Positions 1 to 8,125 of a stretch of 15,752 nt of DNA are shown here, piece after piece. The position numbers and the translations under genes are program-made. Below the pieces are notes generated by a model. It was not told where the DNA came from, searched no databases, and saw only the letters and a program-made list of their open reading frames with translations. The DNA is from Euryarchaeota archaeon UBA501 (GTDB lineage: Archaea > Thermoplasmatota > Poseidoniia > Poseidoniales > Thalassarchaeaceae): NCBI GenBank assembly GCA_002505685.1, contig DAVT01000097.1, forward strand, positions 1 through 15,752, given 5' to 3'. Position 1 is the first letter of the stretch. Each line of letters opens with the position of its first letter.

Positions 1-549
1 GCGATTCGAATCGGACCCGGCGAGGTTCGTTGGACAAGCCGCGGTTCCATCAAGTTGGGTGCTTTTGTGGGTAGTGACCTAGAACCCGTTGAACCCCGAG
101 TCGATTGCCTAATCTCAGCATTGGACGAAGCCGGCCTTCATCCGATTTGGTCAGAAGATATCGCCAAAACAATCTGGTCCAAATTGCTGCTAAACGTTGC
201 AATCAATCCTGTTTGTGCAATCGCAGGCGTCCTGAACGGAGAGATGCTCCTTCAACCCGAGTTGTTTGAAACCGGACTTGCAGCCATGGAAGAAGGCGCT
301 AGAATCGCAACGGCTGAAGGAGTTGATTTGAGCGATTTTGACCTTGCACAATCATTGGAGGATCTCTGCCGGGCCACCGCAGACAATCGTGTCAGCATGT
401 TACAAGATATCATGGCTGGACGTCAGACTGAAATCGATGCAATTTGTGGTGAGGTTGTCAAGCGAGGAGAAGCACTGGGCATTCCTACACCTAGAAATCA
501 GACTCTGCATGCTTTGGTAAAAGGAATCGAACAAAGCACACGAACTTAA
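1..549 (+). CDS. panE: 2-dehydropantoate 2-reductase (ketopantoate reductase), C-terminal part
   Basis: This reduces 2-dehydropantoate to pantoate with NADPH in coenzyme A synthesis and is cytoplasmic. The frame is open from base 1, so the gene is cut by the window edge and the N-terminal Rossmann domain is missing; the TTG at 55 is not a start. The visible 182 residues begin in the central strand segment (RIGPGEVRWTSRGS, SIKLGAF). They continue into the helical ApbA_C domain with IWSKLLLNVAINP, which carries the family's catalytic Lys and substrate-binding Asn. The late GRQTEIDAICG motif carries the conserved Glu, and GIPTPRN closes the family pattern. Its TAA overlaps the stop of the convergent nadB gene. 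Related ApbA-family reductases cannot be fully excluded without the N-terminus. Confidence 0.9.
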   Translation, partial: AIRIGPGEVRWTSRGSIKLGAFVGSDLEPVEPRVDCLISALDEAGLHPIWSEDIAKTIWSKLLLNVAINPVCAIAGVLNGEMLLQPELFETGLAAMEEGARIATAEGVDLSDFDLAQSLEDLCRATADNRVSMLQDIMAGRQTEIDAICGEVVKRGEALGIPTPRNQTLHALVKGIEQSTRT

Positions 550-2129
550 TCATGGTCTAGATTGTGGTGCAAACCAACATTGGTCTTGCGAGAAATTGCT
601 GCTGAAGTGACCAACCTAGAAACATGAATCATATTCCTCAATTCAATCACTTCACGAGTCGGCAAACTTCCCCTCCAGATTTGATCAACCTCATTTCGCA
701 AGAATTCCAATCTCCTTTGGGCGCGTTGCAATCTAGCATTGCGTTTCACCAATCCTACATCGTCTGTCATTGTCGATTGTAAAGCGATTCTATCACTCTT
801 AAGAGGCGAGTGCTCAACCAAATCGGACAACCCATCGGCTCTCCATTCAGGTAGTTCCTTGTCGTGTTTCGGTTTCAAATTCGCAATCACATGTTCCGCA
901 CATCGGTGTGAAAAAACAACTGCTTCTAGGAGGCTATTGGATGCCAAACGATTGGCCCCATGTAAACCGGTACAAGCGACCTCTCCAATCGCATATAGAC
1001 CGGTGAACTGGATTGGATTCGAGCAAGAAGGGCATTGTTGTGCTAAACCATTCTTGTCTACAGAAATTCCACCCACCATATAGTGTGCAGCGGGAGCAAC
1101 AGGCAATGGGTTGACACCTAATTCCAAACGATGCTTATTCAATCGTTTTTGGATTGTCGGAAACCTCTCCTTCAATTCACCCTCATCCAAATGGGATGTC
1201 ACCAGCCAAACACAATTGTCACCAGTTCGTTTCATCTCTTCATCAGCAGCCCTAGCTACAATATCTCTCGTGGCCAATGAACCACGGGAATCATAATCCA
1301 ACATGAACGAGTATTGCGAGGGCTCGTCTTCACTATGTTTCCATCGTTGTAGATCCTCATTGGTCATCAATACTGCTCCATGGCCTCTCAACGCTTCTGT
1401 GATCAAAAATGGCCTTTCCCCCATCAATGCTAGAGCAGTAGGGTGAAATTGTACAAATTCCAAGTCCCTGACCATTGCACCAGCCCGATGGGCCATGGCG
1501 ATTCCATCACCAGTTGCGACAGATGGGTTGGTGGTTTGGCGATAGATGTGCCCTGCACCCCCAGATGCAATGATGATTGCTTCCGCAGGAATCGTCCGAA
1601 CATCTCCAGTTGGCGTTAGAACCCAAATCCCATCGATTTCCTTGATGTCGGCATTTTTGTCTTTTAGAATCAAATCTACAGCCATGTGTGATTCAAGTAA
1701 TTCCAAATTAGGGGATGACCTTGCTTCGACAATTAATGCGCGCTCTATTTCTGCACCAGTCGCATCTTTTGCATGTAGAATCCTTCGGCTTGAATGGCCA
1801 CCTTCAATGGCCATGTCAAACCCTTCTTCGTTGGAATCGAATTGTACACCTGAAGCGATTAGATCTCCAATGCGCTCAGAGGATTCGCGAACCACCATCT
1901 CGACGATTTCGGGATCACTGAGGCCGCAACCGGCCTCTATGGTATCATCAATGTGGGCTTGCAAATCACTGTGATTCATTGCGGCAGCAATACCACCTTG
2001 AGCCCAATTTGTCGACGAATCTGCCAATTTCTTTTTGGTCACAACAATGGTACTGAGGCCGGCGCGTGCACATCTTGTGGCAACGAAAAGTCCAGCAATG
2101 CCTGAACCGACCACGACAACATCCGTCAT
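546..2129 (-). CDS. nadB: L-aspartate oxidase (quinolinate synthase B)
   Basis: This FAD enzyme oxidises L-aspartate to iminoaspartate, the first step of de novo NAD synthesis, passing its product to quinolinate synthase NadA (not in the window). The 527 residues are close to the usual ~530-540. Visible motifs are the FAD dinucleotide fold GSGIAG (8-13), SSTNWAQGG (38-46), HSSRRILHAKDATG (112-125), ASGGAGHIYRQTTNP (188-202), QFHPTAL (227-233), TEALRGHG (244-251), SRGSLATRDIVARA (281-294), PAAHYMVGGI (346-355) and GEVACTGLHGANRLASNSLLE (from 382). Arg288 sits where the E. coli general acid Arg290 is expected. The C-terminal helical domain ends in SRKTNVGLHHNLDHD, where the family usually reads closer to RKESRGLHYxxD, so this tail has diverged. 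It is divergent from the membrane-protein gene and overlaps panE by 4 bp at the stops. Succinate dehydrogenase flavoprotein is ruled out by the NadB-specific motifs. Confidence 0.95.
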   Translation of the reverse strand: MTDVVVVGSGIAGLFVATRCARAGLSTIVVTKKKLADSSTNWAQGGIAAAMNHSDLQAHIDDTIEAGCGLSDPEIVEMVVRESSERIGDLIASGVQFDSNEEGFDMAIEGGHSSRRILHAKDATGAEIERALIVEARSSPNLELLESHMAVDLILKDKNADIKEIDGIWVLTPTGDVRTIPAEAIIIASGGAGHIYRQTTNPSVATGDGIAMAHRAGAMVRDLEFVQFHPTALALMGERPFLITEALRGHGAVLMTNEDLQRWKHSEDEPSQYSFMLDYDSRGSLATRDIVARAADEEMKRTGDNCVWLVTSHLDEGELKERFPTIQKRLNKHRLELGVNPLPVAPAAHYMVGGISVDKNGLAQQCPSCSNPIQFTGLYAIGEVACTGLHGANRLASNSLLEAVVFSHRCAEHVIANLKPKHDKELPEWRADGLSDLVEHSPLKSDRIALQSTMTDDVGLVKRNARLQRAQRRLEFLRNEVDQIWRGSLPTREVIELRNMIHVSRLVTSAAISRKTNVGLHHNLDHD

Positions 2130-2134
2130 TCACA

Positions 2135-2141
2135 CACCTCC
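2135..2141 (-). promoter_or_regulatory. Shine-Dalgarno of nadB
   Basis: Read on the minus strand this is GGAGGTG, a full match to the archaeal 16S rRNA tail, followed by 5 nt and the ATG whose first base is 2129. It fixes the nadB start. Confidence 0.8.
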
Positions 2142-2226
2142 GGCGTCCCGTGGTTGGCATTCTTGCATTCAACGTTGCCCTTCAGTGGGGAACCCGTCGA
2201 TAGTCATAATACTCGTCCGGTATACA

Positions 2227-3006
2227 ATGATAGCAATGGGTCGAGCCACTCATGTCGCTAAACTTGCGGTCGGCCTGCTTTTGACGGTACTCACACTGTG
2301 GAATTTACACATTGGTTTCTACGAAAGGGGCCCCCGTGGTAGTGGAGAAATGCACAAACTTGTTTTGACAATGGTGTTTAGTGGTTCATGTAGTGAAGCA
2401 TCCATTCAAGCGGACATCAATGGGTCGGGCATTTCGGATTGTCTTCAACCACTTGGGACATGGGAGCCGATAGATGCAATACTGCTTACAATCGGTGTTT
2501 TGCTAACATGGCGGTCGCTGCGAGCCCTGTTCTCATCCAATCGACAAAGGAGCCGTGCAGAGCGTCAAGGAAAGAGCCTTCAGCGCATTGGTATGCTCAT
2601 AGCATTGGTCGGTATTGCGGATTTCTTTGGTATGCTTACTGAAAACGGAGAACCCATGGATGCAGGCGACATTCTCGGCTTCCCATTCCCAAATGGCGTC
2701 TCACTGATTCTACTCACATTCGCTCTACTGATTTCCATGGTTGGGGGATCTATGCGACGAAAGGGTCGGCGTTCTAAATCACGTATCTCAGAATCGGGAG
2801 CAAGGCGTTTCTTGGGTCCGGCCGAGCGTCATTTACCTGGTGATTTTTCTGTCGGCCAATTACGCCGTGCATTGATGCTTGATGCATATGAAGACCCATT
2901 CCAAGTCAGCACTGGAGATGAATGGGGAGGCAGCATCGGCCGCACTTGCCACTATTGCAATGGGGAAGGTTGTGGTCAGTGCGGAAATACAGGCTCACTG
3001 GGCTGA
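2227..3006 (+). CDS. Unknown four-helix membrane protein with C-terminal Cys4 zinc knuckle
   Basis: I do not recognise the family. From ATG 2227 the protein has 259 residues; ATG 2236 is an equally possible start. The open frame continues further upstream but there it lies over nadB. Hydrophobic helices fall at about 11-29, 81-100, 121-137 and 157-174. Positive charge places the N-terminus, the 101-120 loop (RQRSRAERQGKSLQR) and the C-terminus (MRRKGRRSKSR) inside. The outer loop 30-80 has two cysteines (C55, C72) that could pair. The cytoplasmic tail ends in CHYCNGEGCGQCGNTG (241-256), a CxxC-x4-CxxC knuckle with the CxxCxGxG pattern of DnaJ zinc repeats. A possible TATA-like CATAATA lies at 2205-2211 and no clear ribosome binding site is seen, so the transcript may be leaderless. 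The gene is divergent from nadB and 137 bp upstream of smc on the same strand. Function unknown. Confidence 0.72.
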   Translation: MIAMGRATHVAKLAVGLLLTVLTLWNLHIGFYERGPRGSGEMHKLVLTMVFSGSCSEASIQADINGSGISDCLQPLGTWEPIDAILLTIGVLLTWRSLRALFSSNRQRSRAERQGKSLQRIGMLIALVGIADFFGMLTENGEPMDAGDILGFPFPNGVSLILLTFALLISMVGGSMRRKGRRSKSRISESGARRFLGPAERHLPGDFSVGQLRRALMLDAYEDPFQVSTGDEWGGSIGRTCHYCNGEGCGQCGNTGSLG

Positions 3007-3076
3007 TTTTGCTGAATTTCGGCGCCTCAAATATCACGAAAAAATCGACACTACAACGCGTGCGCGAGGCGTGTTG

Positions 3077-3082
3077 TTTATA
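3077..3082 (+). promoter_or_regulatory. Candidate TATA box for the smc-scpA-scpB operon
   Basis: TTTATA in the 137-bp gap before smc matches the archaeal TATA-box consensus. A start site about 25 nt downstream would fall near 3105 and leave a leader of roughly 40 nt containing the GGTGA ribosome binding site at 3133-3137. There is no experimental support, and such short motifs occur by chance. Confidence 0.4.
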
Positions 3083-3143
3083 GTCGTTGGAACATCGACG
3101 GTAGCCGGCGTGTATCTTTCGGATACAAAATTGGTGAGATGGG

Positions 3144-6100
3144 ATGTTATTGAAAGCAATAGAATTGGAGAATTTCAAGTCCTTCAAGGGGGAAGTCGTA
3201 ATCCCCTATGAAGAGGGATTTACGGCCATAACTGGCCCAAATGGAAGCGGAAAAAGCAACTGTGGGGATGCCATACAGTTTGTCCTTGGACCACGCAGTG
3301 CGAAGAGCCTGAGGGCCCAGAACGTCAAAGATTTGATTTTCAATGGAGGAAAGAAGGACAAACCCGCACGTTCTTGTACCGCGACATTGGTATTTGACAA
3401 CCCGAAAAATGAGTCGGGTCAGCGACGCTTGAGGGTTGACGCGGATGAAGTTAGGTTCACTCGTACTGTCAAGCTTAACAGAAAAAACGACTCGGTCACA
3501 GCATACTATCTCAATGAAAGATCATCGACCAGTTCCGAATTCCGCCGTATTCTAACCGAAGCCGGAGCACGGGGTGATGGGTACAATATCGTACTACAGG
3601 GTGACGTAACTCACCTTGCCACTATGTCCAGTCGTGAACGCCGCAAGGTGCTAGACGATGTGGCCGGCGTAACGGCATACGATGATGAAATCAAGCGAGC
3701 CGACCGCCAACGAAAGAAAGCCGAAGAGTACCTTGAGAGAATCGCTTTGCTTGAAGACGAACTCAAAACACGCTTGAAAACGCTCAGCAAAGAGCGCGAG
3801 CAGGCAATGAAGTATCGTGATCTCGCCGAGGCCCTTGAAAATGCGAGAATCACTGCAATTCATGCTCGCCACCGTTCTCGCTTGAATGATATTCAAATGA
3901 TTGCTGATGAGCGTGCTGGATACCTCACAAGAATCGATGAGTTATCAGTCTCAATTCGGGAAACAAGTGAGGAATTGCTTGAACTCGACGACAACATTGC
4001 CGAGATTGAGAGACAATTGAACTCAGTTCTTGGGGATGATGGTAAGGCGCTAGGTGAGCGCCTGCGGAAGTTGCAAGTTGACGTTGAAACTCGCAAAGAT
4101 AGAATCTCCGATTCAGAGTCAAAGATTGAAGAATCGGAAGAAGAAATCAATCTATTGAATAGCGAACATTCGAATGCGAAGGAAGCACTTGAGGAACATC
4201 AGCAAGGCTTAGCTCAGGCTGAAGAAGCCCTTGTGAAAGCAGATGCGGATATGGAATCTGCAGCAGCCGAAGAGAAAGCTGCTAGAGATGCAATCGCTGG
4301 CGGCGATCGCGCAACACATGACCTGAACAGAGCATTTGGTAAAGCGACCGAAGCCGTAACCAAAGCCGACAAATCTAGGGGCACAGCAGCTCTAGAATCA
4401 GATCGAGCACTGAATCAAGTGACGATGGCCGAAGAGCGCCTTGCAGAATTGGAAGAGGCACTTGCTGATGCCCGACTGACAAGAGACGACCTCCAATTAG
4501 AGGGTGAAGACCTTCAATCGGGTGGAGAAGAAACAGACCGCACCCAATTGGCAGAAGAAATTACACGATTACAACGCGAAGAACGCACACTCATAGACCA
4601 ATTTCAGGAAATTGAGCGCAAGGTTCGTGAAGCTGAGCGATCCCTAGCCCGCGCTCAAGGTGAAATGGAAAACAAATCAGGTGCTAAGGCAGGATTGGCC
4701 CAAGCAGTGGCTGCGGTGATGTCACTCAAGGATTCTGGAGAAGTCCAAGGTATCTTGGGTCCTCTTGGACAATTGTGTGGCCCCAAAAATGAAGACCATG
4801 AAGAAGCCCTTGCATTTGCTCTTGGAGGTGGCATGAATAGCATCATTGTCCGAGATGATGAAACTGCTGCATCTTGTATCAAGTGGCTACGTGACAATCG
4901 AGCCGGCCGTGCTACCTTCCTACCTCTCAACAAGTTGACTGTACGAAGACCGGGTGGTAAAGCGGTCATGACCGCTCGCCAGGACGGTGTAATCGGCTTT
5001 GCATTCGATTTGCTTGATTACGATGAATCCATCGAATCTGCAGTCAAGCATGCCGTCCGTGATACCCTAATCGTCCGGGATATGGGTACAGCCCGACGCC
5101 ACATGGGGGGCGTTAGGATGGTCACATTGGACGGCAGCATTACCGAAGCCAGTGGGGCAATGGTAGGTGGCGCCGTACGGGGCCGCAGACCACAATTCGG
5201 TGGAAACATTGCAGGTATGAATGCAGTTCAGCAGGCTGAATCCGAATTGAGTCGCCTAGAATTGCTTTCCAATACCGTTGATGCGGCTCTCGCAGAAACT
5301 CGGCAAAACCAGCACAGACTCCGCGAAAGACTCAACGATTTGGGGAGTGACGAATCGAGTTTGAAATTGCGTGCATGGCAAGAAGACATGAAGCGCGCAA
5401 ATGCTGCGTTCGAGTCAGCAGAAGACAAGGTCAAAGTTTGCAAGGCACAACTTGTTGAAGCCAAGAACGTGCACAAGAAGATGCAAGATCGGACTGATGA
5501 AGCGACTGAAAAATACGAAGCTGCAGTCACAGCTCGTCAGAATGCATCCGACGAACTCTTATCCTCCTCTCCGGAACATCTCTCAGAACGACTCCGTGCT
5601 AGCGACGAATTGAGAGCCGCCGCGATGAAGGCAAAGATTGACGCGGAAGGGAAACTGGCAGCTGGTAACGCAAACACACAACTCCTTCAGCAGAATGTAA
5701 ATGAAATCGAACGCAGAATTTCTGAACAAAATTCGATTGTGGAAAAAGCCAAATCAAGAATCGAAGAATTGAACACGGAGATCGATTCACTCAGCACTGA
5801 ATTGTCTACTGTCAGTGAAGCACATGAGCAGGTCGCAGAAGAACACCGTGAATTGAACGAGCAATCAAAATCCTTGAGAGAGGATCGGGCAGGTATCAAG
5901 GCCTCGCTTGAACAAAGTAGTGGTAAGCGAGAGTCATTGCGTAACCGTTGCGATGAATTATCCAAAGAAATCGAGAGTAAGAAGCGTCTACTCGAAGAAC
6001 TCACACAAGAGATGGCGAGTCAAAATCTTGAGCCCCTTGCAGAAGACATCGATCTTCCAAGCGTCGGCGATGCCGAATCCGGTGTTCGCAACATCGAGCG

Positions 6101-7109
6101 GAAAATAGGCAACCTCGGTGATGTAAACATGCTCTCAATCGAGCAGTACGATGAAGCCGAAGAGCGATTGGGTCGAATAACAGAGGATGCGACGGTGTTG
6201 CGAAAGCGACGAACAGATCTCATCGAATTGACCGGCAAGTTGGAAGGCGAGCGCAAGTCAAGATTGACAACGGTCCTGTCAATTGTAGCAGAGAACTTCA
6301 AACGAGTGTATCAGCGACTCTCAGATGGGGGCAATGCAGAATTGCGTCTAGAGAACCCGAAGGACCCATTCTCTGGTGGGTTGGAAATGTGGTGTCAGCC
6401 ACGTGGTAAATCGAGTAAGAGTAAACTCAGCTTACTTTCGGGTGGAGAAAAATCGATGGCAGCCTTAGCACTTATTTTCGCCATTCAGGATTACGAACCC
6501 AGTCCATTCTACTACTTCGATGAGGTTGACCAAAACCTCGACGCATACAACGCTGAACACATCGCACGATTGTGCCGCCTCCGCAGTCAACGTGCCCAAT
6601 TCATCATGGTTACTCTGCGAAAGGTCAGTCTGCAACTTGCCGATCACCACATTGGCATTACACATGCAGGTGACGGATGCAGTCGCCGAATTACCGACTT
6701 TGACAGAGAACAAGCGATTGAAATTGGAGAGGCGGCCCAAGCCGAACTTGAGGCTGCCATGGAGACACTGAATAAGAAGGCAGAATTGACCAAGGATTTG
6801 CCTGACCCCGCCAAGATGGAATCAGCACCTGATGAATTACCTGCTCCTGCAAGTCTAGGTGGCTCAATCCTCGACGGGGTTACAGTAGCGCCAGAGGATG
6901 AAGCCGGTAATGTCAGCGCAGAAGAACCCAGTTCGGACGATGAAACGATGACATCACTAGCAGACAGAGCATCCGATGAGAAAGAGGACATGGAAGAGCG
7001 AAATGAATGGCAACGTCAAGTTGATGCATCGATTGAAGAGGAAGAATCGACCGCCGAAAACGAAGATGATATGCCAACCGAAATTCCTGAAGTTGAGGAA
7101 CAGGAGTGA
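3144..7109 (+). CDS. smc: Chromosome segregation protein SMC (condensin ATPase)
   Basis: This is the ATPase arm of the SMC-ScpAB condensin, which dimerises through its hinge and compacts and segregates chromosomes. The 1321 residues in order are: N-terminal head with Walker A GPNGSGKSN (31-39) and the Q-loop region YNIVLQGDV; first coiled coil from about 165 to 520; hinge about 528-690 (QGILGPLGQL to AVRGRRPQFGG); second coiled coil to about 1010; and C-terminal head with ABC signature LSLLSGGEKS (1095-1104) and Walker B YYFDEVD (1123-1129, D1126/E1127) followed by the D-loop. All catalytic motifs are intact. The family usually has about 1170-1190 residues; the surplus is an acidic, low-complexity tail from about 1190 to the end, rich in Glu, Asp, Pro and Ser. 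The ATG is set by GGTGA at 3133-3137, 6 nt upstream. The stop lies 5 nt before scpA. Rad50 is excluded because the hinge is SMC-like and no zinc hook is seen. Confidence 0.97.
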   Translation: MLLKAIELENFKSFKGEVVIPYEEGFTAITGPNGSGKSNCGDAIQFVLGPRSAKSLRAQNVKDLIFNGGKKDKPARSCTATLVFDNPKNESGQRRLRVDADEVRFTRTVKLNRKNDSVTAYYLNERSSTSSEFRRILTEAGARGDGYNIVLQGDVTHLATMSSRERRKVLDDVAGVTAYDDEIKRADRQRKKAEEYLERIALLEDELKTRLKTLSKEREQAMKYRDLAEALENARITAIHARHRSRLNDIQMIADERAGYLTRIDELSVSIRETSEELLELDDNIAEIERQLNSVLGDDGKALGERLRKLQVDVETRKDRISDSESKIEESEEEINLLNSEHSNAKEALEEHQQGLAQAEEALVKADADMESAAAEEKAARDAIAGGDRATHDLNRAFGKATEAVTKADKSRGTAALESDRALNQVTMAEERLAELEEALADARLTRDDLQLEGEDLQSGGEETDRTQLAEEITRLQREERTLIDQFQEIERKVREAERSLARAQGEMENKSGAKAGLAQAVAAVMSLKDSGEVQGILGPLGQLCGPKNEDHEEALAFALGGGMNSIIVRDDETAASCIKWLRDNRAGRATFLPLNKLTVRRPGGKAVMTARQDGVIGFAFDLLDYDESIESAVKHAVRDTLIVRDMGTARRHMGGVRMVTLDGSITEASGAMVGGAVRGRRPQFGGNIAGMNAVQQAESELSRLELLSNTVDAALAETRQNQHRLRERLNDLGSDESSLKLRAWQEDMKRANAAFESAEDKVKVCKAQLVEAKNVHKKMQDRTDEATEKYEAAVTARQNASDELLSSSPEHLSERLRASDELRAAAMKAKIDAEGKLAAGNANTQLLQQNVNEIERRISEQNSIVEKAKSRIEELNTEIDSLSTELSTVSEAHEQVAEEHRELNEQSKSLREDRAGIKASLEQSSGKRESLRNRCDELSKEIESKKRLLEELTQEMASQNLEPLAEDIDLPSVGDAESGVRNIERKIGNLGDVNMLSIEQYDEAEERLGRITEDATVLRKRRTDLIELTGKLEGERKSRLTTVLSIVAENFKRVYQRLSDGGNAELRLENPKDPFSGGLEMWCQPRGKSSKSKLSLLSGGEKSMAALALIFAIQDYEPSPFYYFDEVDQNLDAYNAEHIARLCRLRSQRAQFIMVTLRKVSLQLADHHIGITHAGDGCSRRITDFDREQAIEIGEAAQAELEAAMETLNKKAELTKDLPDPAKMESAPDELPAPASLGGSILDGVTVAPEDEAGNVSAEEPSSDDETMTSLADRASDEKEDMEERNEWQRQVDASIEEEESTAENEDDMPTEIPEVEEQE

Positions 7110-7114
7110 TTTCC

Positions 7115-8125
7115 ATGTCTCTACTTGAGACCCGTGATATGCAATCGACCATCGTCAAGCAACTTCTTGGTGAACGAGATGATGCAAATTTAGACAAACA
7201 CCAGTACATCGATCGGTTGGTTGAAATCGCTGATTTGGAAAGTGCAGAGCACCAAAGTCTCGTCGAACCCTTTGACCGCTCGGTCGCTCTCGTGTTCCAA
7301 ATGTTCAACGATGCATCATTGGACCCTTGGGATGTCGATTTGTCGATATTTATTGAGAAATTCAAGGAGCGTACAAAGGATGCCGAGAACGTCGATTTGC
7401 CGACCTGTGGTCGATTGATCAGAATGGCTTGGCAAATTCTACACGGCCAAGCATCCACTCTCCTTGAACGAGCCGAACGTGCAGATGAAGAATGGGAAGA
7501 TGACCCTTGGGCGATGGAAGGATGGCAAACTGAATTTGAAGATGAAGAATACAACTTCAGCGTCGGAATCATCACCGGCCAAACCACAGGTTCGTTGCCC
7601 GATTTATTGGATGGTCGAGTCAAGCGAGAAGAAGGACGCCCAGTCACACTAACTGAATTGCTTATGTCCTTACAGGGCGCTCATCAAGAAGCTGAAGAGC
7701 GCCGAATCCGTGAAGAAAGCCGCGTGAAACACGCCGCTGAGGTATCGGATTGGATGTCTAACGTCACGACTAGAATGCACAAAGAAGACCTTGAAGATGA
7801 TATTCGGCGTTGTTGGGAAGCCGTTCGAGCCGCGAGCCCTGATGGGGCTCCCGTTACACTTGTTCAAGTCGCAGAAAAACTAGCCGAACACTCCGAAGCA
7901 CAAGGTTGGACCTTGAAAGAGGCGGAGGAAGAGGGTCAAGTTGCTGGATTCGTGTCTGCACTATTCCTTACCCATCGTGGTTATACTGACCTCTGGCAGA
8001 TGGAATATCCGAATGGAGATATTTTCCTACAGGATAAATGGCCCAAGGCGAAAGATTTCGCTGAAGTCTCTGTTGAAATCGGCATTGGTCCAAGATTGGC
8101 AGACGGAGGTGATGAGGTTGAGTGA
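7115..8125 (+). CDS. scpA: Segregation and condensation protein A (kleisin)
   Basis: This kleisin subunit bridges the SMC heads and binds ScpB. The 336 residues show the N-terminal SMC-neck-binding region with the archaeal ScpA pattern SLDPWDVDLSIFIEKF (about 68-83), then an acidic linker (about 120-150). A C-terminal winged helix contacts the SMC head (about 208-310, including VTLVQVAEKLAEH and FVSALFLTHRGYTDLWQ). A GTG at 7106 opens the same frame, but it would lie inside the ribosome binding site. GGAGTGAT (7103-7110), which includes the smc stop codon, sits 4 nt before ATG 7115 and favours that start. Translational coupling with smc is likely. Its own end overlaps scpB. Confidence 0.92.
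   Translation: MSLLETRDMQSTIVKQLLGERDDANLDKHQYIDRLVEIADLESAEHQSLVEPFDRSVALVFQMFNDASLDPWDVDLSIFIEKFKERTKDAENVDLPTCGRLIRMAWQILHGQASTLLERAERADEEWEDDPWAMEGWQTEFEDEEYNFSVGIITGQTTGSLPDLLDGRVKREEGRPVTLTELLMSLQGAHQEAEERRIREESRVKHAAEVSDWMSNVTTRMHKEDLEDDIRRCWEAVRAASPDGAPVTLVQVAEKLAEHSEAQGWTLKEAEEEGQVAGFVSALFLTHRGYTDLWQMEYPNGDIFLQDKWPKAKDFAEVSVEIGIGPRLADGGDEVE
8105..8111 (+). promoter_or_regulatory. Shine-Dalgarno deciding the scpB start (TTG)
   Basis: GGAGGTG, extended by AT to a nine-base match with the 16S rRNA tail, lies inside the end of scpA. The next ATG (8112) would start with no spacing at all, whereas TTG 8118 is 6 nt downstream, the normal distance. It therefore argues for a TTG start overlapping scpA by 8 nt. 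Confidence 0.65.

Noticed and set aside
55..57. TTG at 55 as the start of panE
   Set aside because: The frame is open to base 1 and the upstream residues match the family, so the gene is simply truncated by the window edge.
2879..3211. 110-residue open frame on + between the membrane protein and smc
   Set aside because: It overlaps the Cys4 tail of the membrane protein and the true start of smc; the composition is not convincing, so the gap is better read as a promoter region.
6913..7647. 244-residue open frame on - across the smc/scpA junction
   Set aside because: Ser/Arg-rich antisense shadow of two well-supported genes; no ribosome binding site or motif.
7941..8117. Longer upstream start for scpB
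   Set aside because: It would overlap scpA by 185 bp and add residues unlike ScpB; the strong ribosome binding site at 8105 points to the later start.
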